A DNA stretch of 64,000 bases from Massospora cicadina (GCA_022478985.1 JAKSZP010009313.1:1-64000); one strand, 5' to 3'. Shown: positions 20,790 through 32,026, counted from the first letter of the stretch. Program-made: numbers and translations. The notes: generated by a model not told the origin, from the sequence alone.

Positions 20790-21600
20790 AGTTGCCTCTT
20801 CCACCCACATGGAAAATCCTGGTGACACGAGCTTGGGGGGGACAGATTTTGCACTAATGTGGGGCCTTAGCAACTGTGACAGGTAAGTGGTATGTTATCA
20901 AGACCAGTTGGTGGTCAGAGAATTCCATTTTTGTTGTTTTGAAGTGGGAGATGTGGGGTTGGAATTTCGCTGGCGTTAGAATAAGGTCAATGCGGGTCAT
21001 GGACCTTAATTGGCCATTGTGGACGTGGGGACACATCATGTTTTCGAGCAGCAGGGCATGTCATGGCAGCGCATCTATTAACCCAAGGGTGGCCTTTAGA
21101 ACGCATAGTTCAACTTGACCCTGTGGGGCGTGGGGTGATGGAGGCCACTGGTCCATTGGTGAGGTTAGCCAACAGTTCATGTCGCCGACTAGGAAAGAAT
21201 CAGGGGTAGTGGGAGGGATTTAATCAACAAGAAAAATTCCTGACGCTTGTGTGCACCATTTGGGGCATAGATGTTGACAATTGCATGTGCTACGTCAGCC
21301 TACGAGAAGGTGACAATGAGCACTCAGCCATTTAGGAATGTTTCTGAAAATGTGAATTTGAAAAAATTATTTTTCTAAATTAGAACCCCACAGTGCTTTG
21401 ACCAAAAGGATAGGGATGGGAGGAGCATTGTTTTTCAAGTTTCCTTGGAACCTCGTGGACAGTGGGATTCCTGGATGGCCAGGATATCCACGGGTAAATT
21501 GTGTTGTAAGAAACTCAGTTTTCTAGCCCGGGACAGGGAGGCCTTGAGTCCGGCGATATTCAATGTCCCTAAAGTGAAGGTTTCCCCCATCACACCTTAG
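20790..21600 (-). pseudogene. LineB endonuclease (truncated copy)
   Basis: Minus-strand translation contains a GTLNIAGLKASLSRARKL-like start near 21,570, and the frame 21,039-20,854 has RIDLIL followed by FSDHQLVLI, the C-terminal Asp and the SDH catalytic signature of the EEP fold. Between them the frame is broken. Function in the family is nicking target DNA for reverse transcription. Confidence 0.75.
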
Positions 21601-22712
21601 GTGTGAGGGGTGGGCTCCTGGGCCCACCAGCCTCTTCTAGGTCCCCACAGGCTTTCACAACAGTGTGGGTGTTAGCAGCAATGCTATCAGAGTTTTTGTT
21701 GATTTTTGTGGAAAGAGTTGCGTTGGCTTTGGCCTTCACTTTTTGTTTTCCCGACGTCAGATGAATTTTTTGCGGTGTGGATGAGTTCAGTGCATCATTG
21801 AGCAGGTCAGAAATTTTTTTTTCAGTTGGGATAGGTCCCAAGTTGGTTTTGACTGGAGCTTGGGTGCAACAATTGGGTGAGATTGAGTCTCCCATCAGAT
21901 CCTCATATTGAGTGGCCCGCTCGTCATGGGCTTCCCAATCTGATTAGTTGATGGATTCCCGAGTTGCTTCCACCACGAAGGTTTCCATGTCCTCCTGGTG
22001 TTGTGAGTGTGGGATAGCGGTGGTGGCCTTAGCCGTTTCCTTGTCCGCGGCCCTATGGGACTGCTTAGCCTTCTTCTGTTCTTGCGGGGAGATAGGCTTT
22101 ACCAATAGGTAGCAGCCTTGTGCTCCCCATGGGAAAGCCTCCTTGGTGCTTGTGGTTGGTTCGTAGTGCGCCTCTCCGTTGGCCATGGCCGCTGAGGGGT
22201 GCTCTTGGAATGTGACGCCCTCCTTGATGGGGCATGCATGTGCCTTGTGGCCAAACGCATCACAGTGGGTGCAAATGGGGGCGCGCTGTCCACGGTCACC
22301 CAGAATGGGGGGTGGTATGCCCTGCAATATCAATAAAAGTGGAGTGTGGGATCTGGGTTAGGTCCTTCGCAATCTCCTCAGTTGGGGTCAGAACTGCGAT
22401 GGCTTTGCTGGTGCACAGGTGTGGCATCAGTGTGAAGCGTTGCATTTCAAAAGATTGTATTTCGCCATATACAGCGAGACCATCTTTCAGGTGTTTTTCC
22501 AAAATGTCACGTTTTACTGTAGTAGACAAAAAGTCAAACGTGAGGAAAAGTTGGTTTGCTTTTGTCCATCTGGTGCGTTTGGTTTCGATGACCCGTTGCC
22601 CTTTGGGGAGGTCAACCACTACGCGCACCACTGCAGCCTCGTCTGCTGCTTTTTTGCTCTTGAAACCTAGGTCCAGCCAACCGCGTGACATGGAGTGACG
22701 TGCAACATACAC
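21590..22712 (-). pseudogene. LineB ORF1 fragment with CCHC knuckle (truncated copy)
   Basis: The frame 22,712-22,296 carries the RRM-like part (KANQLFLTFDFLSTTVKRDI, LAVYGEIQSFEMQRFTLMPH). The next frame (22,333-21,944) carries the knuckle CTHCDAFGHKAHAC, that is C-x2-C-x4-H-x4-C. A Gln/Lys/Ala-rich tail follows to 21,590. The start of ORF1 is missing because the copy is 5'-truncated. It matches 35,328-36,752 residue for residue in motif order. Confidence 0.85.
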
Positions 22713-22750
22713 CGCAGTCAGGAAAATTTTGTGTACATCTTCGCAAAATA

Positions 22751-23517
22751 TAACAAGGCAATCCTATGACACAAAATTTGTTCAATTTTGCAGCTAACAT
22801 TTTATTGGCAGCGGTGGATGCAAAAATCCAGGACCAAGTCCACCCCAACCAGACGTCACTGAAAAATGCTGGCCTTTGCTGATGACATAGTAGTAGGTAT
22901 TAGCTTGCCAACCAATCTCCAGGGTGCCAAGGAGCTATTAGACCTATACTTTTTAACATTGAATATGAAGAGCATTTTGGCAAAAACCTCAGTAATGAGG
23001 ATCAGCATCCCAAATTTCAGACCACCAACTGACACACCAATCATGAACTTTCGACAATCCAATACCTTGGGGTGCTCTTTAACAATAAGGGGCCAGCGGT
23101 ACTGGAAACCAAGCTAGAGGTTTTATTGAGTCTATAAGTCCAAATGGCATGCTGGAAAAATGCCAGACAATGCCTCAAGGAGAAAGTGTTAGCAATTAAC
23201 GTATTTATCTTCTCAAAATTATAGTATGTTGCCCATGTGCTGCCAATGATCCTGAACCTAGAGAAAAATCAGGACAATATTCCATACCTTCATATTGTTC
23301 AAGGAAAAAGTGGCACTAATAGTACTAGAAACTTTGTCCAAACCAAAGAAAGAAGGAGGTTTGGGCCTTCTGGATTATAAATATCATGCTTGTGGATCTG
23401 GGCAAAGTCATTCCTTAGATTGACATGGATACACATACACTGCCCGATCCTAGCTTGGAGCATGAACTGGACTAGAGTTCAGGGCCTTCAGGAGCTGGTC
23501 TCATCCCGCTCACTATG
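22751..23517 (+). mobile_element. LineA copy (plus), middle segment with RT catalytic block
   Basis: Directly after the right TSD (22,751-22,765) the LineA reverse transcriptase resumes: QGNP..., then the catalytic LAFADDIVVG at 22,866 in an 83-codon frame, followed by the thumb region to ~23,450 (KPKKEGGLGLLDY-type motif near 23,345). FADD is intact. The piece ends at 23,517 where GypA inserted; its last bases CTATG (23,513-23,517) are the GypA TSD. Confidence 0.9.
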
Positions 23518-24168
23518 TATCACGGATCAGGAGGCACCTGCTCTGTACATTGCTTCAGATTGGGTGGCATTTTATCCAAAGGTTGCTTTAATCCAAAGGG
23601 CCTCAAACTTGGGGAAGTCAGAGCTAGTGAAATTTGACATCCCAAAACCAAATTGAATCTATGAAATGACGTCAGGCTTATGCATGGTGTGGATGATGAT
23701 CTGGTAGTATGTGGAGTCTTTGCAAGTGATGTGCTGGATGGTGTTTGAGAGAGCCTAGCATAGGAGGGTGATTACTCAATGCTTACAGAGTGCTATTTAT
23801 TGAGGATGTCATGGCCCTAAAGGGCCAGTTGCATCTTCTATGAAATAACAGGAATAAGATAAAAATGATTGCTTGCTAATAGAAAGATATTTATCTTATT
23901 TAAAAATTATAAAGTATTGGATCGGAATTATGAGCTCAACTAGTGAGCTTGGCGTGGCGTTGGCATCATTCTTGGCCCTTTCCTGGTCCCGACCCTGCTG
24001 TTGATGTGCAGCATTGTGGGGAAAGTGGTGCGGGTATATGTGGCAATGACAAAGCATGGTGGAAGGGTTCAGGAATGGGCTTTGGAGGGCCTGTCCCTAG
24101 TATAGTCAGTAACATGCTCTTACTTTCCAATTCACTTGTAGTGTATTGGCACAAACCCGCCCATTATG
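23518..24168 (+). repeat. GypA 5' LTR
   Basis: Long direct repeat of 42,891-43,546; shared blocks include CGGATCAGGAGGCACCTG, TTTAATCCAAAGGGCCTC and GCTTGGCG..GTTGGC. The 5' copy starts TATCACGG where the 3' copy has TGTAACGG (a G-to-A change destroyed the canonical TG). Left edge fixed by the TSD; right edge estimated from alignment to the 3' copy. Confidence 0.88.
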
Positions 24169-24421
24169 TTAGATGCAACTCAAATACATTTTTGTCAGTT
24201 TTGTGGGGCCCCAAAAAGAGGTGGTGGGACCAGAAGGGGAGGAATGGTATCACCATGTGTTGACAGTGGTGATGGTGAGTTTCTCACTAACATTTATAAT
24301 AAGAGAGGTGGTTTGAGTATGTAGTGTAGATCCTGTGAAGATGTAGGAGAGCCATGGAGGATCTACATCTCCAAAAGGTCAGGTGGCATTGCCCAAGGAA
24401 GCTTTGGAATAGATTCACCAA
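24169..24421 (+). other. GypA leader between LTR and gag
   Basis: Follows the 5' LTR. A primer-binding site is expected at the start (TTAGATGCAACTC) but I cannot match it to a tRNA. No coding signal is clear before ~24,400. Confidence 0.4.
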
Positions 24422-25140
24422 GTGGTTTCGCAGGTTTATTTTAAAGTGTGGTTGGCTCAAGGGATGGGAGGGGAGACCCCTTTCTCACTGAAGATTGCGC
24501 AAATTGTGGAGGAACTACCATCAGATCTGGCAGGGTGGGTGCAAGAGTTGATTGAGGAGCAAGGTTGCCTCCCAGGGTCCATGGATAAGTGTGTCAATTG
24601 GATTGACCAGGCTGCCTGTCTGGATGAGGTGCAGGATGAGGCGTGGTCATCTCTGCTGGTGGTGTGTCAGGGGTGAGGATTGATTGAAGGATATGGGCGG
24701 ATTTTCTGACTATTGGTGAAAGCAGAACAAGTCTCAGATTCACAACCATTGCAAATGTTTTGACAGGAGCTGTAAGCGGATATTTTAGCCGCCATGGCTG
24801 CTGCTAACGTTCAGAGTATGTTAGTGGAAGAAATTGCGTTGGCAGTGCAGGTTGAGAAACAATTGGCCTTGGTGCAAAACTGGCAGAAAGATTCTATGTC
24901 TTTGGGAAGGGGCCAGTCTCCCGCAATGGCTCATAGAGGTCAAGGAGTTTGGCAGGAGTCACCCAGGAATTTTGGAAATATCCATGGAGGGTACCGCCAA
25001 GGAAAAGGTGAGGAGTCAGGAAAAACAGGGGATCAGGGACCCAGGAAGAGTTACAGCTCTAGACCTACTTTACCTGAAGACTTGCAATATGAGAATGCTT
25101 TAAACATTAAATTCACTTCTTCACTTTATCATCAGTTTTA
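24422..25140 (+). pseudogene. GypA gag fragment
   Basis: Plus-strand frames 24,422-24,676 and 24,794-25,141 lie exactly where gag is expected. The first (YFKVWLAQGMGGETPFSLKI, then CVNWIDQAACLDEVQDEAW) looks like the C-terminal half of a gypsy capsid, where a small-domain W/L pattern precedes a Gln-rich linker. The second is Gln/Arg/Gly-rich, as nucleocapsid linkers are. No CCHC knuckle was found. Assignment rests mainly on position. Confidence 0.55.
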
Positions 25141-25149
25141 ATTCTGGTG

Positions 25150-25553
25150 GAGTTACATTTGCAAGGTCAGATGGAGAAGGTGTTGGCCCTGATGGATACA
25201 GGGCCAAGGAAAACTATGTGGAATTCGCCCTAGCGGAACGTTTGAAGTTGGAAATAAAGATGGGTCTGGAGGTGGTGTTCGCTGATGTGTTGAAGAGAGC
25301 TCCCTCCTGGCGTTTAGAGCCTTTGGTAGTTGTTTGGCAGAACCCATTCTGGTTCAAGGAAGGCTTCTGTGCAATCAGAAATATGGCCCATCCTGTGGTA
25401 TTGGGGATGCAATGGTGGCATCATTTCCAGCCCAGGTTTGATTTGCCGCATAATACAATTACTTTGAATCCACAGATGGGGCCTCAGATGAGATGGAAGA
25501 TGGAGATTGGGAGTGATGTTCCAAGTGGGCACAGGAATTTGGGTGGAATGTAG
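25150..25553 (+). pseudogene. GypA aspartic protease
   Basis: Near 25,190 the translation reads VLALMDTGPRKTM; the DTG triad is the active-site motif of retropepsins and is intact. The frame 25,218-25,553 then gives LEVVFADVLKRAPSW and VVLGMQWWHHFQP, matching the usual ILGMDWL..H motif near the protease C-terminus of chromoviruses. A frameshift lies between the active site and this part. Confidence 0.75.
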
Positions 25554-25584
25554 GAGGTAGAGTTACCAGCCAAATATAGCAACT

Positions 25585-26500
25585 TTGTGGGTGTATTTGG
25601 TCCTATTGAGGAACTTGCCTTTTTCTTCTACAGGTTCTTTTTCATTTTCATTTCAGTTCAATGAGGGGTCAAAACTTCCCAGGGGATGTCTAGTATACTC
25701 TCTTAATGAGCAAGTGAAAGAAGTGTTGGAGGGCCATGTGAAATCTATGTTGGACAAAGGTTTGATCAAACCTTCTATGTTGCCAGTGGTGTCTCCTTTG
25801 TTACTGGTGCCAAAAGTGAGTGGTGAACTATACCCATGTGTGGATTTCTGACGTCTGAACACAGTCACTGAGCCTGGTCTGTATCCAATGCCTTTGCTGG
25901 AGGATCTTATCCCAATGGTTATCAGATGCACCATTTTTACAAGGCTTGACCTCACAGATGCATTCAATCAGGTACTGGTGAGACCATAACATTAGCAATA
26001 CACAGTGTTTAAGTGTCACCTGGGGTGTATTAGTATCATGTGATGCCATTTGGTATTAGGAATACTCCAGTGGTGTTCCAGCGGATGATTGACCATGTCC
26101 TTGGAGGCCTGATCAGTTGATGCTGTGCCACCTATATGTATGATGTCTTAGTGTTTTTGTGGTCCTGAGAGGATCATGTATGAGATGTCTGGGAAGTTCT
26201 GGGGCAATTGGCCAGATGGGCCTGAGATTGAAGCCTTCCAAGTGTTTTTAAATCAAAGCTTGGTGATGTTTCTAGGCAACATAGTTTTTCAGAACGGATT
26301 GGGGGTATGTCCAGATAAACTGCGCGCGGTGCAAGCATGGAAAGCCCCTATGGATCAAATGGGGTGCGGAGTTTTTTTTATGAACATTGAACTTACTACG
26401 TCAGTTTGTGAAGAATCTATCCCAAATGGCCTTACCTCTTATGCATCTATCACGGGAGGTTCCATTTGTGTGGGGAAGGAAAGAGGAGCAGGAATTTGAA
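25585..26500 (+). pseudogene. GypA reverse transcriptase
   Basis: Motifs in order: the entry segment with KEVLEGHVKSMLDKGLIKPS, SPLLLVPKVSGELYPCVDF then a stop and RLNTVTEPGLYPMPLLEDLI, the first catalytic Asp in TRLDLTDAFNQV near 25,945, and the YxDD box near 26,135 read as YMYDVLVF (first Asp of the pair changed, GAT to TAT). Several frame changes follow. The catalytic loss alone would inactivate it. Confidence 0.85.
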
Positions 26501-26985
26501 TTACTGAAGAATAAGTTACTTACCATGCCTGTATTGGCCATCCAGATCTTGGAAGGCCATTTGTGGTGGAAACTGATGCCTCAAATTATGCTGTAGGTGC
26601 AGTGTTGCTTCAGGAGGGGAAGATGGACTGGAACACCACGTGTGTTACTTTAGACATAAAATGCTCCTTGCTGAAACAAATTACCCAATATATGATAAGG
26701 AAATGCTGGCGATGATGGCAGTTTTTCAGAAATGGCAGAACCACCTGCTCTATGCCAGACAACCAATGGCAGAACTACCTGCTCTATGCCTGACATCCTT
26801 TTGTTATTCAAAAGGACCATAAAGTGTTGGAATATTATTGTGAACTAAGGAAGATGAACCAGCGGCAAGCCAGATGGCATGTGGAGCTAGTCCAATATAA
26901 CTTCTGGGTAGAGTACAGGCCAGGATTGTCAAATGTCCTAGCAGACTGGTTGAGTCGATATGAGGGCTTAGTGTATATGAAGGAG
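26387..26985 (+). pseudogene. GypA RNase H and connection
   Basis: The frame 26,387-26,596 gives FVWGRKEEQEFELLKNKLLT, the classical RT-RNase H junction. After a frameshift comes the VETDASNYAVGAVLLQ-type RNase H core near 26,565, then HKMLLAETNYPIYDKEMLAM (26,640-26,822) with the catalytic Glu. An imperfect tandem copy of ~30 bases (CAGAACCACCTGCTCTATGC and CAGAACTACCTGCTCTATGC at ~26,736-26,790) disrupts the frame. WLSRYEG near 26,950 ends the domain. Confidence 0.8.
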
Positions 26986-26999
26986 GAATTATAGGAGTT

Positions 27000-28044
27000 T
27001 AATACAGCCACAATGTTTTGACTAGACCAATTTGCGATGATTGAGGGGGGAAGTGAGTTATGGGAGGAAGTCCAAGAGAAGCAAATAAGGTCAGAATTCA
27101 GTCAGTGACTGAAAGCCAAGATAAAGTAAGGATGGCTGAATGAGTGCCATAGGGCCTTCATGAATAGGCGTGGGGTGGTATACCACAATTCTCTCAAATG
27201 GGTGCCCAACTCATCATTACAATAGGAGGTAATATGGGTCTCTCATGATCATCTGTCGGCTGGTCATCTGGGAGTGGAGAAGATAATGGAGTTGGTGCAA
27301 CAGGATATTTGTGGCTGGGCCTGCGTAGGGATGTCAAGAATTATGTGGTGGAGTGTCTGGTATGCGCAAAAGTGAATCCCTCAAGGGAACCTCCATTGGG
27401 CAAGTTAAACCCACTGCAGATACCACGTGCGCCATGAAGCTCAACTAGTATTGATTTCATAACAGGTCTTCCAAATGTGCAGGGGAAGGATGCGGTTATG
27501 GTGGTCATGGATATATTGACCAAATACGCCAAGTTTTTCCCATGCACTGGGAGTTTTTTTTGGCAAAAGACGCAGTAAGGATCTTCATTGATGAAGTGTT
27601 CTCTCAGCATGGTTTAACTGAGGAAATCATTTTAGACCATATTCCATAATTTGTCTCAAAGTCCTGGTCAAGTTTTCTGGGGAACTTGGAAATCAGGGCT
27701 GGTTGGTCCTCAGCGTACCATCCTCAATATGATAGACAAAATAAAGAGGGTGAATCAGATACTTGAGCAGTATCTCCAGTGCTACATTTCCAATTGGTAG
27801 GATGACTGGGTTTTGTGGGTTTGGATGACCCAGTTTACTTATATAATCATTGACAATCTTCAACAGGAATGTCACTGTCGCAATTCTGATATGACTGGAT
27901 GATAAGCTGGGAATTGCTAGGGCGGATTGGATAGAATCTGCCAAACATGACATTGGGTTTGATCATTCAAGTACCTTGAGATGAGGCGATATTGGGATTT
28001 AATGAGCTATTAATAAATAGTTCTAAAATAAGGTGATAAGGCAA
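27000..28044 (+). pseudogene. GypA integrase, zinc and core domains
   Basis: The H2C2 zinc domain is visible as HDHLSAGHLGVEKIMELVQQ near 27,247 followed by VECLVCAKVNPSR near 27,350. The catalytic core then shows SIDFITGLPNVQGKDAVMVV near 27,450 (first catalytic Asp present) and the YHPQYD/Q region near 27,717, where the D,D-35-E Glu should follow. Integrase joins the cDNA to the chromosome. Frames are broken several times. Confidence 0.8.
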
Positions 28045-28439
28045 TGTTGACATTTGACATATATAAATTAAATTGCCAACAATTAGGGCATAAAGAGATA
28101 AAAGAATAACAAGCTGAAATTGAGGAGATTTTGCGGAATATATTAGTCCAAGCTATGAGAATGGTATCATCTGAAGCTGCTGTATATAAGAGAGATGAGC
28201 GATTGAGAGAAGGTAGGTTGTTTATAGAAGAAAGAGTAAGCGGACAAGGAAAGATCCACTAGACTAATTATAATAAAAGAAGTTTTTCTGGGATATTGCT
28301 CCCTTTTGTTATATTTATTATTTTAAGTGTGCTTTGAGGGACTGACGATCTTCATATCATCATTCCAATTGCTCAGTAGGTCAATCATGTGTAATAATTC
28401 TTACAGCGTTTCATAAACGATTCTGCTAATTTTACAACA
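28045..28439 (+). mobile_element. Possible copia-type solo LTR inside GypA
   Basis: A ~395-bp AT-rich block starts TGTTGACATTTGACATATAT and ends TTTTACAACA, the inverted TGTTG...CAACA ends typical of Ty1/copia LTRs, with a TATA-like TGTATATAAGAGAG at ~28,182. Composition differs sharply from the flanking integrase and removing it brings the integrase tail together. Flanks GGCAA / GTCAC match at only three of five positions, so a TSD is unproven. Confidence 0.45.
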
Positions 28440-28469
28440 GTCACCATTTTTTTGCAAATCATGATATAA

Positions 28470-28744
28470 CCCAGATTGAATGGGGGATCTGTGGGCGGAG
28501 TGTGTCAGGGGGCAGATGAGGTGGTGCATACTATGGCGGATATTGGGAAGAAGCTATAGGAGAATCTGGAGTGGGTGGTGGCTCAGTAGAAGCAACAGGC
28601 AGATTGACAAAGAGCACTGGATCCAGTGTTTGAGCCTGGAGACTGGGTATTGGTGGCGGCTAAAACTATGATGTTCCAGTTAAGGGTCATAAGTTGGGAC
28701 CAAAGGTTTTGGGCCCATACCAGATAATCTGAGCCATTAATCAG
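28470..28744 (+). pseudogene. GypA integrase C-terminal region
   Basis: Translation gives LWAECVRGQMRW and, near 28,615, VFEPGDWVLVAAK followed by GHKLGPKVLGPYQI, the GDxV..L and KLGP(F/Y)xI motifs of the gypsy integrase C-terminus. It stops at 28,744 where GypB inserted and resumes at 42,588. Confidence 0.8.
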
Positions 28745-29922
28745 TGTTGAGTTGTTGACTAAATCTAACTTGTTGGATATTCAATAGGGACATAATAATG
28801 TTAACATGCTTAATTTATTATGGATCATATCAGATATCAGTGATATAGATCACAAATATTTTTTTATATTTTATTTGAGGTGGGCCAACCTGAGGATGAT
28901 ACCGCACCAATTATAGGAAATTGAATGAATGGGAAAGGAGGATAAAATCTGGAAAAACCTCCACGCATGGCGTATGATAGGCCAGAAACTCCATGGACCG
29001 CCTTTGCTATTCACTATCTCAGTTTGGGGCATTGGTGCACAACGCCAACACAGTCATAATTGTCCCCTACTAAAGTTCCAATACCATAATTGAACTTGGG
29101 GAGGCAGTGGTAGAGGTCCCTACTCTACCACATGGGTATTTTCCCCTTGATCAGAAATATTTTAAGTTTATGCAAAGCTTAAGATCTGTGGCCTAGCGAT
29201 TCCACTTAATAATATTCAACTATGATGACATGAGCATGTGGGCTTTGTTAGTTTGGTCAGACTTAAAATATTAGCTGACTAAATGACCTGGGCACATGGG
29301 TTTTGTTGGTCTATGTCAAAATTAGTTTTTAATGTCAATCGAGTTTTTGATCAAACTGATTACTAATTAGTGGTACAAATTGCCTTAATATGTGCTGCCA
29401 ATTGCTTGAGATGAGTATTGGTTCAGCTATTTGCAGACGCATTAGAAATGCTGTCTTGAGAATATTTTCAAGTTTGAGACCAACTCTGAGGCATTTAAGA
29501 TGCCTTGAGTCAAATGGATTGTAAACCCTTAAACAAACTTGTTACTTTCTCTGGCCAAGTGCCATTGAAATTGAGGCATCAAAGGTGAGATATGGTGAAC
29601 ATCAAACCTTATAAATTATCCCAAGTTGATACTATTAAATAATCAACTATTATCAAAAGATTACAGTTTAATTTATAGGCTTTTTTATATTTAATACTTT
29701 ATGTTGTATTAAGTCAAGAGTTTACTTAGAATCAGTAGGATCAGGGCAGCGTGCCATCATCTAAGTAACAACAGAAGAATACAGCTTTAAGTGTGATTAC
29801 CAAGGAGTTATATCTTAACTATAGTCACCATCTGGTCTATTGACTTCATACAATAGACGTTTGAAACTCCACCTTACCGCAGAAGAAGAACCAGCCATCC
29901 TTAATAGACCTGAAATTCAACA
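28745..29922 (+). repeat. GypB 5' LTR, containing a SINE
   Basis: Direct repeat of 41,714-42,587, interrupted by 28,863-29,163 (SINE plus one TSD copy). Over the last ~545 bp I count by eye about 19 substitutions, of which 18 are transitions, and one indel. Short inverted ends TGTTGA/TCAACA. Confidence 0.93.
28863..29148 (-). mobile_element. tRNA-derived SINE inserted in the GypB 5' LTR
   Basis: GATCACAAATATTTT (28,848-28,862) and GATCAGAAATATTTT (29,149-29,163) are the TSD, while the 3' LTR holds a single unoccupied copy (GATCAGGAATATTTT near 41,817), a natural empty site. On the minus strand the head reads AAGGGGAAAATACCCATGTG with A-box-like GTGGTAGAG, an internal palindrome CTCTACCAC/GTGGTAGAG and B-box-like AAGTTCAAT; the tail is TTGGCCCACCTCAAATAAAA. 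Length 286 bp, equal to the copy at 44,631. Confidence 0.92.
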
Positions 29923-29924
29923 AG

Positions 29925-29942
29925 TGGCGCTCATGGCTGGGA
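29925..29942 (+). promoter_or_regulatory. GypB primer-binding site
   Basis: TGGCGCTCATGGCTGGGA begins two bases after the LTR end. TGG as the first three bases is complementary to a tRNA CCA end. I cannot name the tRNA with confidence. Confidence 0.6.
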
Positions 29943-31092
29943 ACGCAGATGGTGACCATGCTGAGCAGGGGATTAACCCCTGGCTATATCAATTTTTTAA
30001 GGACGAAATAAAAAAATTCATGACTCAGTGGACATAATGAGTCATCAAATTGATAATCTCACTGAAGAAGTTACTTTTATTAATGAGGCGAATAATGCTC
30101 TACATAAAGAAGTGTTTGAATTAAAGAAGAAAATCCTAGAAAAGGATCAAGTGATTTTTGCTCTTCTATTGCAAATGACCAATCAGAATGAGAGAATTGC
30201 AATATTGAAGGATTGTCAAAGCCAGCATGCTCAAAGCGAATTTACTGATAGTGATACCTCTGAACCTTTTGATGTTAATTATGTGCCACATCAGAAACTG
30301 CCACGTAGAATGGTTGCTTTGGCCAACCCAAGTTCTTCTAACTATGATACAATGCCTCAGCGCCCTAATACATCTGGCCCAAGCCAACAAAGAAGTAATT
30401 CTGATAACCATGGATGGGAAATCAATAATTACAAACCAGCGAACATGCCTGCATATGACAAGAATGGAAGTATTACCACACTTGTCAAATGCTTTGAATT
30501 GGCTATGTATGGGGCCAGCAACTGCAACAAAGCAGCCACTGTGATTAACTGAATGGATAAGTGGGCATTGAGTTAATTATGCCCCATATCAATGAAAACC
30601 CAACTTATGCTAAAGTCAAAGAGGCTGTGCTTTATAAATTTGGAGGTCCAGAACGGATGTCAACCAGAAAATCTAAATTTATGAATATTCACTGCAAGAA
30701 AGATGTAGCATTTGACAAATTTGCGGATTGATTCTATCATGAAGCGCAAGTACTCCTAGGCGCAAAGGCTATGGTTGGCTTTGAAACTAAGATTGCGCTA
30801 GAACATGCAGTCCAAACCAAAATTTGTCAAGCGTTTATATGCCTGCTTTTGTATAAAACTAGCAGCATCTTAACTATTTGATTATTTTCACAGATGTTCA
30901 CAGAATTATGGTCCTCTTAATACTGGGTAAAAATCAGGACCTGCCTCTGTTGGGAAAACCATCATAACCAATATGAAGATCAAAAATGATTCACCTGTGA
31001 AAACTGAGCAAACCTTTATTATAAAGCCCACGCGCTCAACGAATGATATTACCTGCTATAATTGCAACTATAAAGGACACTTTGCTTCTTGA
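29936..31092 (+). pseudogene. GypB gag
   Basis: The frame at 30,028-30,552 starts with a heptad-like, charged segment (NLTEEVTFINEANNALHKEV, ELKKKILEKDQ) that suggests a coiled coil, followed by a Ser/Pro/Asn-rich linker. Downstream in broken frames, FADXFYHEAQVLL near 30,720 matches IFYHEAQTLATC in GypC gag, identifying the capsid. Near 31,050 a knuckle reads CYNCNYKGHFAS then a stop where the final Cys is expected (TGA for TGC/TGT). An ATG at 29,840 lies within the LTR and is not taken as the start. Confidence 0.75.
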
Positions 31093-31164
31093 TTTCATCA
31101 GCATAATGTCAATGTAGTCCTTCCCAATAATGTGCAGAAGAAGGGAAAAGAACAAGCACAATAG

Positions 31165-32026
31165 ATGAAAAATGCTCTATTGTGCCGGAAAAACCAGTCC
31201 CACCTGATTGACAAAAATAAAAAAAGCCATGGGGCTTCATTTAACAATGAAATGAATTCCATTTTAGTACCAAATGAAGATTCTACAAATGTACATGCGA
31301 TAACTCACTTTCAGAGTAAGGCTGTCATACCTGAAGCCTTTGAAGTAGTCTCTAAACCGTATGTGCAACAAATAATTGAGAATATTCCAGCAGAAGGGCC
31401 AAGCAATGCATCAGATACCCCAATCCTGAAAGGGGTCAATATAGCAATGCCAATTGACACATTCATCCATGAATGTCCCAGTATTGGAAATACTATGAAG
31501 AACACTATTAATTCTCTATATTATTCACATATTCACTTAGTAAACTCTATTGATTACTACTACTCTGAGTGCACTTATTTGGACATTATAGTCAACAAGA
31601 TCAAAGTTGTAGCTATTGTTGATAGTGGAGCACCTGTAAACATTGTTTCCACGAAGTTGGTGAAGAAACTGAAAATTGCTCCAGACATTGACCACCATCA
31701 AAAATATGGGACCATGGGCCTCAACAGCACTAAGAGTGAAGGAGCTTACAGCGCCTTGCCACTGCAATTTGGAAGCTTTAGTAGTAGCTGCACCTGCAAT
31801 AGTGCTTCCAAACACCAATTATGACATCTTAATTGGAACAAGTTTTTTAAGGACCTATGGGATCTCATGCGATTTTAAAGAAAAATTCTTAACAATATTA
31901 GGCAAATCACTTCCAATTTATTTGGCTCATGATAATACAAAGCCCAGAAGCTGCTGTAGGAATTTTATCAATATATCTTATGACGATGGGATAATACCAA
32001 TAGGGTATATTCAGTGGGAAAACTAA
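31165..32026 (+). pseudogene. GypB aspartic protease
   Basis: The 219-codon frame (31,165-31,824) ends in the protease core AIVDSGAPVNIVSTKLVKKL; the DSGA active-site triad is intact. The overlapping frame 31,676-32,026 supplies the C-terminal part, NYDILIGTSFLRTYG, the ILG-type motif. A single frameshift near 31,770 separates them. The ~140 residues before the core are a linker without known domain. GypC has the equivalent peptide with DMGSP at the active site. Confidence 0.85.

Larger units (their letters stand above)
17837..22750 (-). mobile_element. LineB non-LTR retrotransposon, 5'-truncated copy
   Basis: This 4.9-kb minus-strand element sits between 15-bp TSDs (17,822-17,836; 22,751-22,765). 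Its 3' end (left edge) reads GTGTCCATCCCATGGTCGGC, CTTCCCCACAATAAATTTA. Its 5' edge begins inside ORF1 at the AVYVA peptide, so relative to the full-length copy at 35,246-40,483 it lacks the first ~400 bp; 5' truncation plus TSD is the standard outcome of target-primed reverse transcription. It encodes remnants of ORF1, endonuclease, reverse transcriptase and a C-terminal zinc finger. Confidence 0.92.

Noticed and set aside
22234..22698. A 154-codon plus-strand ORF, and similar long antisense frames such as 19,224-19,392 and 38,520-38,969
   Set aside because: They are antisense shadows of LineB coding sequence; their peptides have no motif of their own and the opposite strand has conserved ORF1 or RT motifs.
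26736..26790. Micro-satellite or CRISPR-like spaced repeat (CAGAACCACCTGCTCTATGC twice)
   Set aside because: Only two imperfect adjacent copies within RNase H coding sequence; a local tandem duplication. No CRISPR array is present anywhere in the window.
28864..29148. GypB LTR length difference as evidence for two LTR subfamilies
   Set aside because: The extra ~300 bp is a SINE with a TSD; outside it the LTRs align closely.
29840..30037. Gag start at 29,840 (65-codon frame)
   Set aside because: The first 28 codons lie in the LTR and run through the primer-binding site; a start after the primer-binding site is more plausible.
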